64,000 nucleotides of DNA from Dactylonectria macrodidyma (taxonomy: Eukaryota > Ascomycota > Sordariomycetes > Hypocreales > Nectriaceae). Below are positions 11,600 to 24,266 of this stretch, one piece after another. Each line of letters begins with the position of its first letter. The first letter of the stretch is position 1. The translations under genes were made by a program, and so were the position numbers. The notes under the pieces are model-generated. The model did no database searches. It was not told where the DNA came from and saw only the letters and a program-made list of their open reading frames with translations. Location of the stretch: contig JAGMUV010000003.1 in NCBI GenBank assembly GCA_020744425.1, positions 3,348,001 through 3,412,000 on the forward strand, in the 5' to 3' direction.

Positions 11600-14410
11600 G
11601 GCTCTCCGGCGTCATGAGATGTCAGTTATCGAGCATGGCCCAGCTTCCTCGTGGAAGAGATTGGCGAAATGAGGGTGAAAGGGAAATCGTCAAAGAAGAG
11701 GCAACAGAAGAACAAGGTATGGCTGGCAAGCACGGCGCGCGCCGGGAGAACTCAACGAGATATATCTCGCGTCTCAACAACGCTTGGTCTAGTTCGATGG
11801 AGGCATGGTCTGGAGCAAGGGATAGAAGCGCAGGCCTGTGGGGTGGAAGGGCCGTGATTCTGATGTTGCTCTACTGCTCTGCAGCTCTGCATCACGCATG
11901 GGTACAGGTTGTTAGATGCAAGGTACCCGGTGTGTGACCCTAGAGAAGGGCAGGGGACCCAGCTCCCACGCGATTGTTTGGGTATCTCATGCATTACCTC
12001 AAGGGCCGTTTGAGCCGTCTGAGCCGTCTGAACCGCCTGAGGAGGAATTCATGTCCTGCAAACCAGTATGGGGAAAGGCCCAGCGGGAACGCAGAGACCA
12101 TTCCGCGGCGACCAGGTCCGGCTCTATCGGTGAGGTGGATCCCCACGAGTTCTAGTTCTGCCTTGTAACTTCTCCAGCCGAGGTGTCAGGGATGATGTGA
12201 CAGGGACGCTTGTCACCTTGTCGCACGCAGTCAGCCTGGATGTGACTGGAGTGCTGCAGCCAGAGCCAGCAAGCTTGTCTTGGAGGAAGAGTGGGTGGTC
12301 TTGTACCAGGCACCATGAGTGGAATCAGTTGCTTGCGCGAGACAGGGTAGATAGGGAGAAATGTTTTGGACGGGGTGCTCCAAGGGAGCTCATCTGACAG
12401 AACATGGCGTCGTCATGGCTATGGAAGGCGGGCAGCAATCCCGGGGGATCTAGAGATTCAAAGCCGCTCTAGCTCCATCCAAGAAGCCAAGCCAGCGTTG
12501 GAGAGCCCGAGCTGAAGGTCGGTCCAGATTTCTAGATTCACCCTAACATCCCTAGTGTACTGTTGAGAGATTGTTAACTCTCATCATGGGAGGCAAGCTG
12601 AATGGCGGAGTATTTTAACCCGCAAGCGTGGCGTATTGGTTCGGGAGAAAATGTTCAAAACAGATTGAGAGCTCCCTAACCAAAGTCAAGCCTTGACCAC
12701 TTCGAGAAGCGCGAACAATAGCGCGATCCCGACGCTGCGGGAACGCATCCACAAAGGCTGGCCGGGGGGGGTTCGGACAGTCACCGTTTCAGTATCAGTT
12801 CCAGGAGTGCGTCTGCAGAACCCCTGTCATGCGGTACGGTTAGGCAAAAGAACCCATTGTTGGTTGAAGAAGGTTTGGTCCCTCAAGGTTGCACCTAGTG
12901 TGGAAGGTTGAGGATCCGGAGACTTTGACAATCAATCCTTTTGTCCTTTCCCCTTAGCGTCCGTGAAGCTTGTACGGAGTAGCAAACGGAAAGATGGTGA
13001 AAGAAGGGGCCGCCTCTGATTGGTGATCAAACCACGGCCACATCTGCTCAAGTGCTGTTCATAATGCATAGATGTCAAGCAAGGCAATGCAAGGTTGCGT
13101 CTGCTTTGTATACCATCCATCAGCCAGAATGGACACCGGAAGATGCAGCAATCAGCCAACATCACAGGGCAGTTCCCGCAATACCCTGTATCCTGAAGCG
13201 ATTGGGGGCGGGACACAAGCTTGCGTGAGAGGCGTCCTACATATCACCGCATCTGTCTCCCTGAGCTACCCGTCTCACGGTTCCGGTGGATTGCCAGATT
13301 TAGACAGGCGTGCAGACCTTGCCCGAAAGCCTTGTTCGACAGACTCCTTGTTCCACGTGTTGCGGTACCATGTTCAACGACGATCCAGGATACTAACCAG
13401 GGTTGGGTGGTCAATACGGTGGATGGGGCGATGGTTCCGCCCGGGGGAATTGCAGCGCGCCGAGGCGCATCGCAGCCCAGTCTGTGAAAAACAGCGACAA
13501 AAGCCTAAAGCAGCCAAGCGCGTCTTGGGAGATGAAGCTGACACTGGCGGCTGGCTGACTGAAGGGGATGCTGCTACGTAGTTCTCGCGTCACCACTTGC
13601 GCTGGTGCGCTCGTTTTCGGTCGTTGGCGTGAGCAAGGACACTTGACCGTCGTTTCGTGTTTGCTAGTGCCGGAGAGGATGGAATCTCGACAGCCATGAC
13701 AATAGGGCGCCGCCATTTACTGCGCGACGAGAAATAGTTAACATCGCCATCGGGTCGAGAGTGAGTGAGTGGGTAAAAGTGATAAAAGTGAGTGAATGGG
13801 TAAAAGTGAGTGAGAGGAAGGGAAGCAAGAGTGGACTTGATGGAGTGAGACGTCAATGGAGCGCATCATGCACTGCGTTCCAAGAACGGAAGGAAGGGAC
13901 AGCGGAATAACGGGGTGGTTGATTCGTTCCTGTTGGCTGATTGCAACGGAAGACGGAAGGAAGGAAGGCGCAAAAAAGCACGTTGCCAGCTTCCGCAATA
14001 GATCCGAAAGGCAAGAAACAACATCCCGATTGGCGAATGGCGGAGCTCCGACACAACCAACTGATCCGAAGGATGTTGTCAACCCCTCTCCAACTCTAGA
14101 TGTACCGCAAGAGACAAGAGATTCTTCATCACAAGCACCACAAGCATCACATCCTTTTCTGCTCTTCCTCGCTCTTCTACTACTCTCCAAAACCCCCACG
14201 CTGAACAAAAGGTCCAGCGCACAAAGCCCTACCATCCCTGCCTAGCAGTGCCTCATAGTCCTGCTCGCCTCCTTGAAACACTTTCGATTTGGCCTCGTCG
14301 CCCTGCTGTGTCTCGATCCACGCATCTCCACACGTACCCCGGCATTGCCAATAATTCCACGGTATCAGCCCAAAACATCAAGCTCCAGGTTCCCTATACG
14401 ATCCGGAAAT
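11600..14410. other. Divergent intergenic region, 2.8 kb
   Basis: Upstream DNA for the PTH11-like gene on the left and the kynurenine formamidase gene on the right. Open frames up to about 170 codons occur on both strands but resemble no family I know and lack coding-like structure. One imperfect tandem repeat is listed separately. Confidence 0.5.
13761..13815. repeat. Imperfect tandem repeat, unit GTGAGTGAGTGGGTAAAA
   Basis: An 18-base unit at 13761-13778 and a one-mismatch copy at 13788-13805 are separated by a partial copy (GTGATAAAA) and followed by GTGAGTGAGA. It lies in gene-free DNA. Confidence 0.75.
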
Positions 14411-15335
14411 ATGGAAACGATTGTCAACGCTCTGGGGCTCACGTTTGAGGCCCACCAGTATGGGCAGCATAACCTTCAAAAACTACTTGTATGGCGTTTC
14501 GCAAATCGCCCAGAGCAAGCGCCAGGTTATTGGATCATGTGTGACCTCGTGCAACCCCCAACTTACGCAGCCCTACTCCTGCTGACGCCGTTCTAGATTT
14601 ATCCACGGCGGTGCCTGGCGTGATCCACTAAGGACCGCAGACGATTTCTGCGCCTCAATTGAGAGTATCACAGCCTCCAGCGGGGATTCTGAGATCAAAG
14701 GCTTCATCAGCCTTGATTATCGACTGTCACCACACCCAGACTATCCCCAGGATCCAACCAGCACACAGAGCTCAGCCCTTCGAGATGCCAAACACCCAGA
14801 CCACATCCAAGATATTTGGTCAGGACTAGAGTTTGTCCAAAAGAAGTACCAGTTCTCGGATAACTACGTCTTGATTGGACACTCCGCCGGTGCCACCCTC
14901 GCCTATCAGCTCTTGATGGGGGAGTCTGTGCTCGCCGAACGCTCTCGGCCGGAGGTCTCACTCCCTGTCGCCATCATTGGTATCTCTGGTATCTACGACC
15001 TGGCTCAAATCAACGCCAGGCACGATGGCCAATACGCCGGCTTCATCGGAGGGGCGTTTGACGAAGCTCGCTGGAAAAGTGCCTCGCCAGCGCAATTCGA
15101 GGCCAGTTTCAAGGATAGTTGGGCGAGCGGCAAGTTTACTATTCTAGCATGGTCGCCCGAAGATAGTCTCATTGACGAACCCGAAATCGATGACATGGCA
15201 TCTAAGCTAGTTCTCGATGGTGTCGACGTAGAAGTTCTCAAAGACCTGACAGACGATCACGATTGTGTGTGGCAAGAGGGTAAGCAAGTCGCTCGCCTTG
15301 TCACATTGGCTCTCGCAAAATTGAGTAGTGCATGA
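14411..15335 (+). CDS. BNA7: Kynurenine formamidase (arylformamidase), alpha/beta hydrolase
   Basis: The enzyme hydrolyses N-formyl-L-kynurenine to L-kynurenine and formate, the second step of tryptophan breakdown towards de novo NAD. Exons are 14411..14538 and 14597..15335, about 288 residues; the 58-nt intron is phase 2 and joins to give PGYWIIFIHGGAW. The HGGAW oxyanion-hole motif starts at residue 46. The nucleophile elbow GHSAG places the catalytic serine at residue 139. Candidate partners are Asp232 or Asp236 in SPEDSLIDEPE and His264 in DDHD, the order expected for the fold. The frame is open further 5' but without an ATG, so 14411 is taken as the start. HGGxW plus the YGQHNLQ...VWRF N-terminus fits Bna7-type enzymes better than other alpha/beta hydrolases. 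The gene is convergent with an MFS transporter 300 bp away. Confidence 0.85.
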
Positions 15336-15632
15336 GCAGATTCTTGTGTTTCCTGGGAACTTCCAATTTATTAGATTTATATCTGCTTACTTACCTACTT
15401 GTTTCCCAATTGTCATTATTATGAGCCTCGCTAACTCTCTGTGGTGAATTATGTCCCAAAAACCCGAGCGCTGATTCTCACTGTTATTCTTTTATGCAAC
15501 TTGGGAAGCCATTTCAGCCACAATCCGGACATCCAGTTGCTATAGGCACCCCATGATCCCAACGCGGTGAGCTTGCCGGGAGTTGACTCGAACCAAATTT
15601 TTCTCTTGGGACTCGCACTCACCAGACGTGTT

Positions 15633-17025
15633 TCAAATCTTAGCTCTCAGTTTCCAACCTGTCGAAGCAATTCGGGAGGCTAAGATGAAGATGGATGCTG
15701 TGATTATGACGGTACCACCCCAAACCTGAGCCCAAACGAATTGGCCGTTGGACCTATCAATGATAGCACCGGCTGTAGGAGCGCCAGCTAGACTCGCAAA
15801 AGCGCTCATCGTCTGGATCATGCCGAATCGAGTTCCCATCTTCTGGGGATCCTTGGTCAAACTCGCATTGGCTCCGACAAAAGTTCCTTGACAGGCGCCG
15901 TTTACAAATCCAAAGAAAACGCAAAAGATGTACATTCCTGTAACTGTCTTGACACCAATCCAGGCATAGATCGCTATGGCTACCATTGTCATTCCCGTGA
16001 GGTAGGTGTTGATCGGTCCCATATGGTAGTCAGCAAGGTATCCAACCAGGGGTCGCGCTGGGATACTCATGCCGTTGACGATGAGGAGGAGGCCAACGGC
16101 ATCGACCGATGTGAACCCAATAACAGTGCGGGCGTAGACATTAAGCTGTCACGGGACAGTCAATAAGGGTAATTCTTTTTACCCTGGCATGAGGGCCGAG
16201 ATATTGACTTACGTAGAAGAAGCCGAAATACAAGGCGTAGAAGTTGAGGAAGGCACCAAGTGAGAAGAACAGATACGGGAGCTCTCTGAAGGCTTCCCAC
16301 TCGATCAAGGGGCCAGACCGTCGCGGAGGCAAGTAGGGTTTTATGATGATGTTTGCGATGACGGTCATAGTGAGGGCCACGAAGCTAGCACATCGGACGG
16401 CCCAGGGGAAGCCAACTTGAGGGATGAGGTACTGCAACGTCGCTGGGAAGATGAGACTCCCGAAGCCAGTACCCATAGCAGCGATAGCCAGGGCGAACGC
16501 CTTCTTTTTCTTGAAGTAGGAGCTAACAACAGAGACCGCAGGCATGAAGATGATGCCCATACCCATGCCAGTGCAGATTCCTTGTGCGAGGAAGATCTGC
16601 CAGTATTCTTTGCACAAACTAGTCATGAAGGTCCCCAGCACGACGAGGATGCTCCCTGCCAACAATGTCTGGCGCGTGTAACCAGCATCTGCCAGGCGGC
16701 CGGCCGGACCGCAGACGGCAAAGGTGAGGAAGGTCTGGGCAGAGCCGATCCACGATATTTGGGACGATGGTAGGTTCAGCGACTCCTGATAGTAGAGCTG
16801 AAAGACGCCGAACGAGGCTGGGAAACCCCAGGCGATGCAGTTGATGAGCATGCCGGCAAAGACTTGGGACCAGGCGAGAAAGCCGCCGTCTGGAGGGTTG
16901 AAGGTATCGTCATTGGGTAGGGGAGGCGGGGGGGCGTTGGTGTTGGAGATGGTGGTAGCCAAGACTTGGTTTTCCGGCACGACGGTCGACTTGCCGGCCT
17001 TCTTCTCTACATCGTCGGGATACAT
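15633..17025 (-). CDS. MFS transporter, monocarboxylate porter (MCT/Mch) family
   Basis: A twelve-helix major facilitator protein expected in the plasma membrane or another cell membrane. Exons in transcript order are 17025..16213 and 16145..15633, about 441 residues, with a 67-nt phase-0 intron inside a membrane segment (YFGFFY then LNVYARTVIGF). After a disordered, Pro-rich N-terminus of about 45 residues comes the MCT signature NPPDGGFLAWSQVFAGM. The central loop is short and basic (PPRRSGPLIEWEAF), and the second half begins with helix 7. NGMSIPARPLVGYLAD in the second half matches the family. Fungal members are named for monocarboxylates, but many move other compounds, for example riboflavin in yeast Mch5, so the substrate cannot be read from sequence. 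Its neighbour is kynurenine formamidase; a link to kynurenine-derived acids is only a guess. Confidence 0.88.
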
Positions 17026-19828
17026 TGTTCAGGGAGTGGACGGCTCTGGTTGGTGTTGTCTATGCGTATAGGCGCCATTCCTTTGCAAGAATCAGTCTAC
17101 ATCACAGTTGGCAAAACCCAGGGTCGACAACTGCCTATATACACCATGGCATTATCAATCCCCCCACCGGATTGGAAGTGCCGTCTTGGCTCTAGTAGGG
17201 ATTGCTCTCATCACAGGTCCATTGATTTTTTTCTTCCCCGTTATTCCCAGGCCGATGTCGCGACCCCACAGCTCCCCAGACCAGTCCCAAGATCCTCTGA
17301 GGTTGCTTATCGGAATCGCTGTGCGACGATCTTGACGCCCTCCACTAACATGTTGGGCTTGCGGCAGGAGGACGCCTTATTGCGCCCTACGCTTGACAAG
17401 GTGTGGTAGAACAGACATTGGGGAGGGGGGGAGTGGATGTGATAGCGACAAGGCCAGATGGAGCGAGTAGTGAAGTGATAGTTTGGTAATCATACAGTCA
17501 CGGAATGTCAAAAACGGCAAGAGGGCCCCGATTTTTCCGTGCCGGTAGGTGTGGGTGCTTACGGAAGCTGTTGGGGATGGGAGTGATCGGGTCGGGAATG
17601 TCACCGATATCCATGGGACTTAATTCCGGGAGCTCTCAACACATCGAAATAAAATCCTGGAGTTGCAGTATGATGTTCGTGGGCGAATCAGAAACGGTTG
17701 TTAACTCGCACCGTCCGTCTTTTGCCCGGCCTGGATGGAGGAGCTCCGCCCGGGGGTTACGTTGGGCGAGTGTAGGGTAGCCACTCTCCGAGCCGACCTG
17801 CGGCCCGGCGAAACGCCCCAAAAAGCCGTGCCGACCCCGCTCCGACGGCCGGCGGGACAGCAAACAGTCAGAGCATTCCCCACCCGGACCTTCCAGGGTT
17901 AGGAGTTAGGAGTTGGGACACAACGCTCGCTCTCTCTAGTGGGGGTCCAGCCACAGGCTAGCACGACCGAGCGGGGTGGCGCATCCTAGCACCTTCCCGC
18001 ACACCGCCTTCTCACGTGGAAGCTCAACGCGTCCCTCGCCACACCAGCCAGGAGGGGTTGGCATACTCCTGATCGATCCAACCAGACGCTGTGTTTTGCA
18101 ACGCGTGCGCGAACATGACACAACACACCAAAAAAGATAAATAAACAACATGCGCGCCCCAAGAAGCAAAAATCAAGCATAACGATCCTTTCCACAACCA
18201 AATATCCATGGACTCCCCCTTTACTCATCATACGCAATGAATGGCCACGCGCGACCATGTAAGCCCTCGTCCCCATTTATTGCGTTTTTTACCCCTCTGT
18301 CTGCATCCGCGGGGTAGCAGGTATGACGTAAAACGGCGAAGACCCGACTCACAATTAAACCGCCCACCGCCCGCGGGCACTTGATGCCCCCACTATATAT
18401 ATCACGTGACCATACATGTACCCCGGCTTCCCGGAGCCATGGACCAATCGGCTCTTGCGCGCACCCCGCATCGGGGCGGGGGCGGGAGCGGTACGCTATA
18501 CTGTAAATGGTGTTAGTGGCGTTTCTGGAAGCGGATTCGCGACAGGGGTCAATTACTTGAAGCCCAGTCGCGGGCGCATGTTGGTGTAGGTTAGGAGGCG
18601 CGAATAGAAAGCGATGTGCGAGAAAGCCGTTGAAAAGTGAGCCTGGGCCCTTCGAACGGCTGGCGCATGGCTGCGCATGGGGCACAATGATTTGCGCAGA
18701 CATTAATGGTGTCGGTGTTGGGATGCGACCGCTGTAGTGACCATTATTCGGCGTGGAGCTGTCGCAAATTCATCCTCTGACCGCCAGGCTGTCGCAACAG
18801 CCAAAAACCTGTCGCGAACCATCAATAAAGTGTATGTAGACTTTTCCTTCACACGAGGAACCTATAGAAGTATGGCTACCTCTAGAATGACGGCCTGTGA
18901 GAGATAACCCCGCTGGTTGCCCCTACGAGGACATCGGGTATTTGACGCATCGCCACGGAATTGCATATCTCACACCTGTGCGATCAAGTTCAAAAGGTGC
19001 GTATAATACCGACTACAACGAGTTATAAGAAACCTGCAGAAACAGAAGTATGAAATCAGAAACAGACCACCCCGAGTCCTCCGTACTGTACTGCACTGCC
19101 AGTAGACAATTTCCGTAGCATCCAGACGTTCAATCCGCCAGCGCTCACTCCTAGGGTTCCATCATCTCAGCCGTGTTTTCGCACACTGACAACCAGGATG
19201 CTCTCCGTAGCCCTGGTTCCGTCCATCTATCTGCAAGGAGATTTCCAATCCGTCCCGCCCAGGTTTGATCTCATCCGACTCCATCTCACTTCCTTTTTTT
19301 TTTTTTGGGTGTGCAGAACCCCCCCTTGATGACACACCTGTTCCCCGCCGTTCGGCAGGGTTGCCGTCAGATGAGCTATGCGACTGCCGTCACAACCTGA
19401 AGACCAAAGAATAACCAGCCGGAATGATCAAAAATATACTCGACAACTCCCCACATCTTCCACCCCGAACGCCGGATAAGGAGTGTAATGGCCAATGAAC
19501 GACCGTCGTTATTACATCCTCCAAATATCGTCATGAAAACCGCACCTCCCGCCTGCAGATCAAAACAACAAGAAATATGCGCAACATTTCTGCACCGAAT
19601 TCGGTTCTTCCCCTAGAACGACGCACTAGCCATCAATGCCTCGGATTCACTGCATTGACAAGGATGGCTGTGATTGATAGTGACTGGCCGGACTCGCAAT
19701 GGAGACCTCGTTATGCATCCTCGCGCACGGGATCCAGACCCGACAATGCGTGTTTCAAGAGAGGCTGACATGATTGGCGCACTACCACGACTCAACTGTC
19801 ATGCCTCACAGCGACAGAGGGAGTGCCC
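17026..19828. other. Intergenic region upstream of the MFS gene, 2.8 kb
   Basis: Between the MFS transporter start and the 3' end of the zinc-cluster gene. It contains a TATA-like run next to a TCACGTGA box (listed), a 13-base T run near 19294-19306, and no recognised gene. One ATG-initiated frame of 160 codons on the minus strand (18221..18703) is composition-driven and unlike any known family. Confidence 0.5.
18392..18409. promoter_or_regulatory. TATA-like run adjoining TCACGTGA E-box
   Basis: ACTATATATA at 18392-18401 is followed immediately by the palindrome TCACGTGA at 18402-18409. The arrangement looks like a promoter, but no gene starts close by; the nearest start on either side is more than 1.3 kb away. 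Confidence 0.3.
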
Positions 19829-21809
19829 TTATCGCTTGCGCTTCTTGGATTTGTCCATTATCATGGATCCAGCAGAAATGGGCGCAGCAGGTAATAGCGC
19901 AGGTTGGACCATCGGGGCAACTTCATCCTTCTTGAGAATGGGGACTCCCATGTGGCGGCCATATCGCCCCTTTCGGCCATTGCCCTCATCTTCGCTGATG
20001 CATTGGTCGGCCGACAGTCCAGCGTCACGGCACCGTCCACAAGGCCTCTGACGATCGCAGCCCTTCTTGCTCTTGCGACATCGCTGGCATCGGGGCTTGG
20101 TTGACAGATCGGGCTGGTCGTCCTCGCCTGGAGTTCCCGTGGCTTGTCCGGTAGAAGCAACAGACTGCTTGCGAGAAGGTGGCATTGATGCTGGGGACAT
20201 CGGACCAGCCGGGACAGGGGGAAGCTTCTTGGTCTTGACGGTAGTGTTTAATGACCGAGAGCCCTTGGGCGCCTTGGGAGCAGCAGGCTTGGAGATGGAG
20301 TCAGTGCTCTTGTGCTTGGTAGCCGGCTTGGTCTTGGCCGCCTTGTGCTTGTCATTGGAAAGAATGGAGTCATCCTCATAGTCCGCATCATCACCGCTGA
20401 CTTCAGTGTTGTCAGGAGGAGGCATGAAGTGAGCCTCTGTGCTTGGATAAACCTTGCCGATTGTACCAGCGACGTCTAGCTTCTGTCGGCGGGCGACGGG
20501 CAATTCAGAATCACTCTCGCTGTCTCCGTCGCTGGTAGCGCCGGTCGACGAAGCTGCATCAGCTCTGCCACTGAAGGTATCGTCGAGGGTTGACGCTGAC
20601 GTTCGGCCATGGGAGATGTTTGACATCTCGCCCAGTCGCATGAGCTGAATGGCAACATCCTTGTCTTCCTCAGACATACAGCTGCCGACGGTAGGGTCGG
20701 GAGTAGGGAGAATGCCCATTCCGCCACCACTGGCATATCCAATGCTGCCACGAGCGCTGCGACGGCCATCAGGACCAGGCGTGGCATACATGTTGGAGTG
20801 TGATGGTCCGTGGCTATACCCTTGCGGCGATTGCATCGGGCGGGGATTCGTGAAAGGATTATGCCCCGGCTGCACAAATGGCATCGTGGGCCTGTGAGGT
20901 TCGACTCGACGAGCGGGCGAAACGGACGGATTCGAAGTAGCTGCCGGCATCTGGGGCGGCGCAAACAGGGGCAATTCCTGTTGCGAAGACGCAGTCAGTA
21001 TCCCGCCAGATGTGAGTCTCTAGCGAGTCTCCACTTACCGAGCTTTCGAATTTGGCTCTCTTTCGGCGGCCACCCTCGACAATGTTCTCGACGCTGATAT
21101 CAGTGTTTCCGAGCTGCTCCTTGTTCTTGCCAGAAGTCGAGCTCGGCGCACCATCACCGCTGCTATAGCCGTTCATGCTGTCACTGTAGTTATCGGCATG
21201 GCTTCGGACCGCCGAAGCTCGGTTTTTGGCCGAGCGAGAGCGGGCATTCTTGCTCGAGGTACTAGCAGACACACTTCTTCGGCCGCGGGCAGTGTTGGGA
21301 GAAGGGCTGCGTCTTCGCGATGAGCGGGAGCTGGGTCTGGAGATGTCTTGCGCAAAGCGCTGGGGTTGATGGCTGGGATAACCGTCGCCAGCATAGTAGC
21401 CAGGGACGCTGACCGGGCCCGGATGGAAAGGATGGGGAGCAAAAGCGGCTGGGTTCGCCGGAGGCTCTTCAATAACTCGGACGTAGACGACCATGTTATT
21501 GCGGAAGTTTTCATATCGAGCAATGAGGGTGTTGCTGTGTTCGTCCTCAAAGCTAACTCCCTTTGATCCGGTGGGACCTGAGTACAGACCGTAGAAATTC
21601 TTGACGGTCGTCACAATCGAGTCCGTCGTATCGTGAGGATATATTTGTACTCGCATGGGCAAGCGCGCGCGATATTGAGGAGAGTCAAGAAAGAGAAGCT
21701 CGAATGCGACGTTCTTGGGAGTAGCAGTCTGATGAGGCGAGACGCTGCCCCCGCTCGAGGACGCTCCCGAAGCACCGGCAGCGGTGTTGATGGGCGACAT
21801 GGAGGCCAT
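19829..21809 (-). CDS. Zn(II)2Cys6 transcription factor with C-terminal zinc cluster
   Basis: A probable nuclear DNA-binding regulator. Exons in transcript order are 21809..21039 and 20977..19829, about 639 residues, with a 61-nt phase-0 intron. The N-terminus (about residues 33-115) looks like a folded, conserved module: FELLFLDSPQYRARLPMRVQ, TTVKNFYGLYSGP, then ARYENFRNNMVVYVRV. A long Ser/Arg/Pro-rich disordered region follows. The zinc cluster is at residues 554-583 with spacing C-X2-C-X6-C-X5-C-X2-C-X9-C; the basic RKSKKG loop lies between the second and third cysteines. The last spacing is one residue longer than the common 6-8. The protein ends in a basic KSKKRKR run that could be a nuclear signal. 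Zinc-cluster regulators usually carry the motif at the N-terminus and have a middle homology domain, which I do not see. The target genes are unknown. Confidence 0.82.
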
Positions 21810-23134
21810 TGTGTCGGGAGAAGGTATGATATTGTGTTTCGATGGGAGAAGGCGTGGTGGATGGAGAGGGAGAGGTAGGGTGATGGTGTTGGGGACGGCG
21901 GGTGCGGCCTTTGGCTGTGGCAGACCGAGCCGGACCCTGTGGCGGCAGTGTCACTCAACGAAGCGCTCGACAATCTAATCAGCGGCCAGTGGCCAAGGAA
22001 AAGAGACGGTGCGAGTATCGGTGTATGGCAGCCGGGCTATCAAAGAGTCTTGGATAGCCGTATCACCATCCAGGGTGTTGGCGGTAAGCGCCCAACTGGT
22101 GGTTGTGTTCTCAGGGTTGGGTGGTTGTGCCTGCGCAGCGAGTGACGACGACGGGGACGGCGGACAGAGGGAGCGAAAGCGACGAGGAGGAGAGAAACTA
22201 CCGACGGGCTCGAGGTGGATTAGCAACTGCGAGAGTCTGAAGAACAAAACGAATAGGCGAAACAGTGATGAGTTGAGAATCCAAACGGGGGCCCAGGGTA
22301 GAGGCAACGTCGGGACGGACTGGCGCTGGCTGCAGATGGGGACTAGGGATGGGGACGAGGGCTCAGAGGATCGGGATGGAAAGGGGACAGCTGGGGAGGC
22401 AAGATTGGGGCTCGGGGCGGATCGCGCATCATGTTCCAGTCGATGGGACTCACCAGAGACGACGAGAGTTGGGTTGAGGAGGTGGTGGCGGCGAGGATGC
22501 TGAACAGAGGTGTGAACGAGGAAAAGAGGAGCTAGGCCAGAGGTTGAACGATTTTGTCGCTGCCGAACTGGGCTCACTAACACGGACTCGCCTGGACTTG
22601 GTCTGGCGCTGGCTGGCCCTTATTACCTTACATAGACCGTCTCAAATTGCCCTGCCCCAGGGCCACCCACCACGGGTTTACCGCCTAGAAGCCCCCCTGA
22701 GGACAGCGGTCCACAGAGCCCACAGTGCAATACGCGCTGTCATTACAGGGCATTGAGTGCTGGGCGGCAGCGGGTTCCAGGGCACGCGCTCAGTGGGTAG
22801 GACATGGTGTCTCACTTGCGACAGTCAGGGATTGCTGATTGCTGCTGGGATGTTCTTGCCACTGAGTGAACTCTGCGACTATAGCATGCACTCTTAATCT
22901 TCTAGGCGACTTGCAATGATTTCATCTCGAGCTCCGGGACAGAACCGAAGAGTCAAAACTCGACGGGGGAGAGTGTGTGTGTGAATACCGCCCTTTCCAA
23001 CCCTACTCGGGGCCGCTCGTCCTTGCCGGGCGCATTCTAACTTGCTCCTCCCTCTCGCTTCCAAAGCCGGTGCGGGCGCGGGTGCGGTACGGTGCGAATG
23101 TGGGTTCTGTGCGGTGCGGTGCGCAAGCAAAGGG

Positions 23135-23154
23135 CCAGCCAGCCAGCCAGCCAG
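23135..23154. repeat. (CCAG)5 tetranucleotide repeat
   Basis: Five perfect CCAG units in gene-free DNA, just downstream of GCGGTGCGGTGCG. Confidence 0.75.
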
Positions 23155-24195
23155 CTAGAGCCCTGGGCACGCACATGGGATGGATGACCTCGCTCATCAC
23201 AGGCTTGAACCTGGCTTGGGTTGCCTAAGGAGGGTCAAAGCTGGGCAGGCCCGGTAGTCATTGTCGATCCCGGCAGCAGTGCATGCTACGTACATTTATA
23301 CGGCGATGATGGGCCCAGATCATGGCATGGTGGTGGGTGCAACGCAACAGAAACTGGATTGATATGCCTATTCGTCTGATAGTGTGGTGTTCCTTTTGCA
23401 CAGTGTACAGAAAGAGAGAGTCGGATGCTGTTGAGGGCAGACGGATGGAGGGCAACAAAATGAGGGCGGCGAACTTGAGGGCCAGGCTGCCGGACTGATG
23501 AGGAGCTGCGACCTTTGTGCCAGACAGACGGTCAACTTTGTCCTCGTCTCCTCAAACTCCCGTCTATCTCTCTGTCTCTCTGGCTCTCCAAATGGGGAAC
23601 TGACCCGCCCCCAAACGCACACGCACACGCACGAGAGCAAGGGCTCCTCATCAAGGATGAATTCTACCACAGAGAGAGCCATTGACGTCGGCCAGTCCAG
23701 TCCAAGTGACCGCTTGCGATCCATGATCCATCTGCTAGCGACATCTGGTCCGTCTCCCAAAGACCCTAGTTCGGCTAGGCGCCGGAGCCCAGCGGCCAAC
23801 AACTGTGGCCAGCCCCAGCCCCTCCAGCGTCAGTTCTCTCCTCTCGTTCGTCGTGCTGCGCCCAAGTCTCCAAAGCCGTCGAGCCGTCGAGGCCGTTGCA
23901 TGTAGACCCTCGTTCTGTCATCCCTCCATCGATGCTGGCGCAGGTGCGGTGCAGTTGTGCGGTGGAGCAGATCAACAATGGATTGAGGTGGTTCCCGTTA
24001 GCTCAAGCAGCTACGAAAACTGGGAATGGCACACGCACAACAAAGAACATGGGCAACAGGCACGCAAGCAACTTGTGAAGCCTGCGACGAGCCTACGATG
24101 CGCACCTGGTGGGCGCCGCTGCAACGTTCTTGTTCCGGGTCCTGACACATCCACACGCATCCCATCATATCCACACGCACTTCATCCACACGCAA

Positions 24196-24231
24196 AGCAC
24201 ACACACACGCACACACACACACGCGCGCACA

Positions 24232-24266
<35 letters not shown>
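24196..24266. repeat. CA dinucleotide microsatellite
   Basis: An interrupted (CA)n tract of about 70 bp with occasional CG and ACC interruptions, the longest microsatellite in the window. It makes artificial Thr/His-rich frames on the plus strand and Val/Cys-rich ones on the minus strand. Confidence 0.9.

Noticed and set aside
13072..14245. Overlapping frames of 130-170 codons on both strands
   Set aside because: No family match, low-complexity content, and located between two divergent promoters.
18221..18703. Minus-strand ATG frame of 160 codons
   Set aside because: No family resemblance, no splice context, and similar-sized frames occur on both strands nearby.
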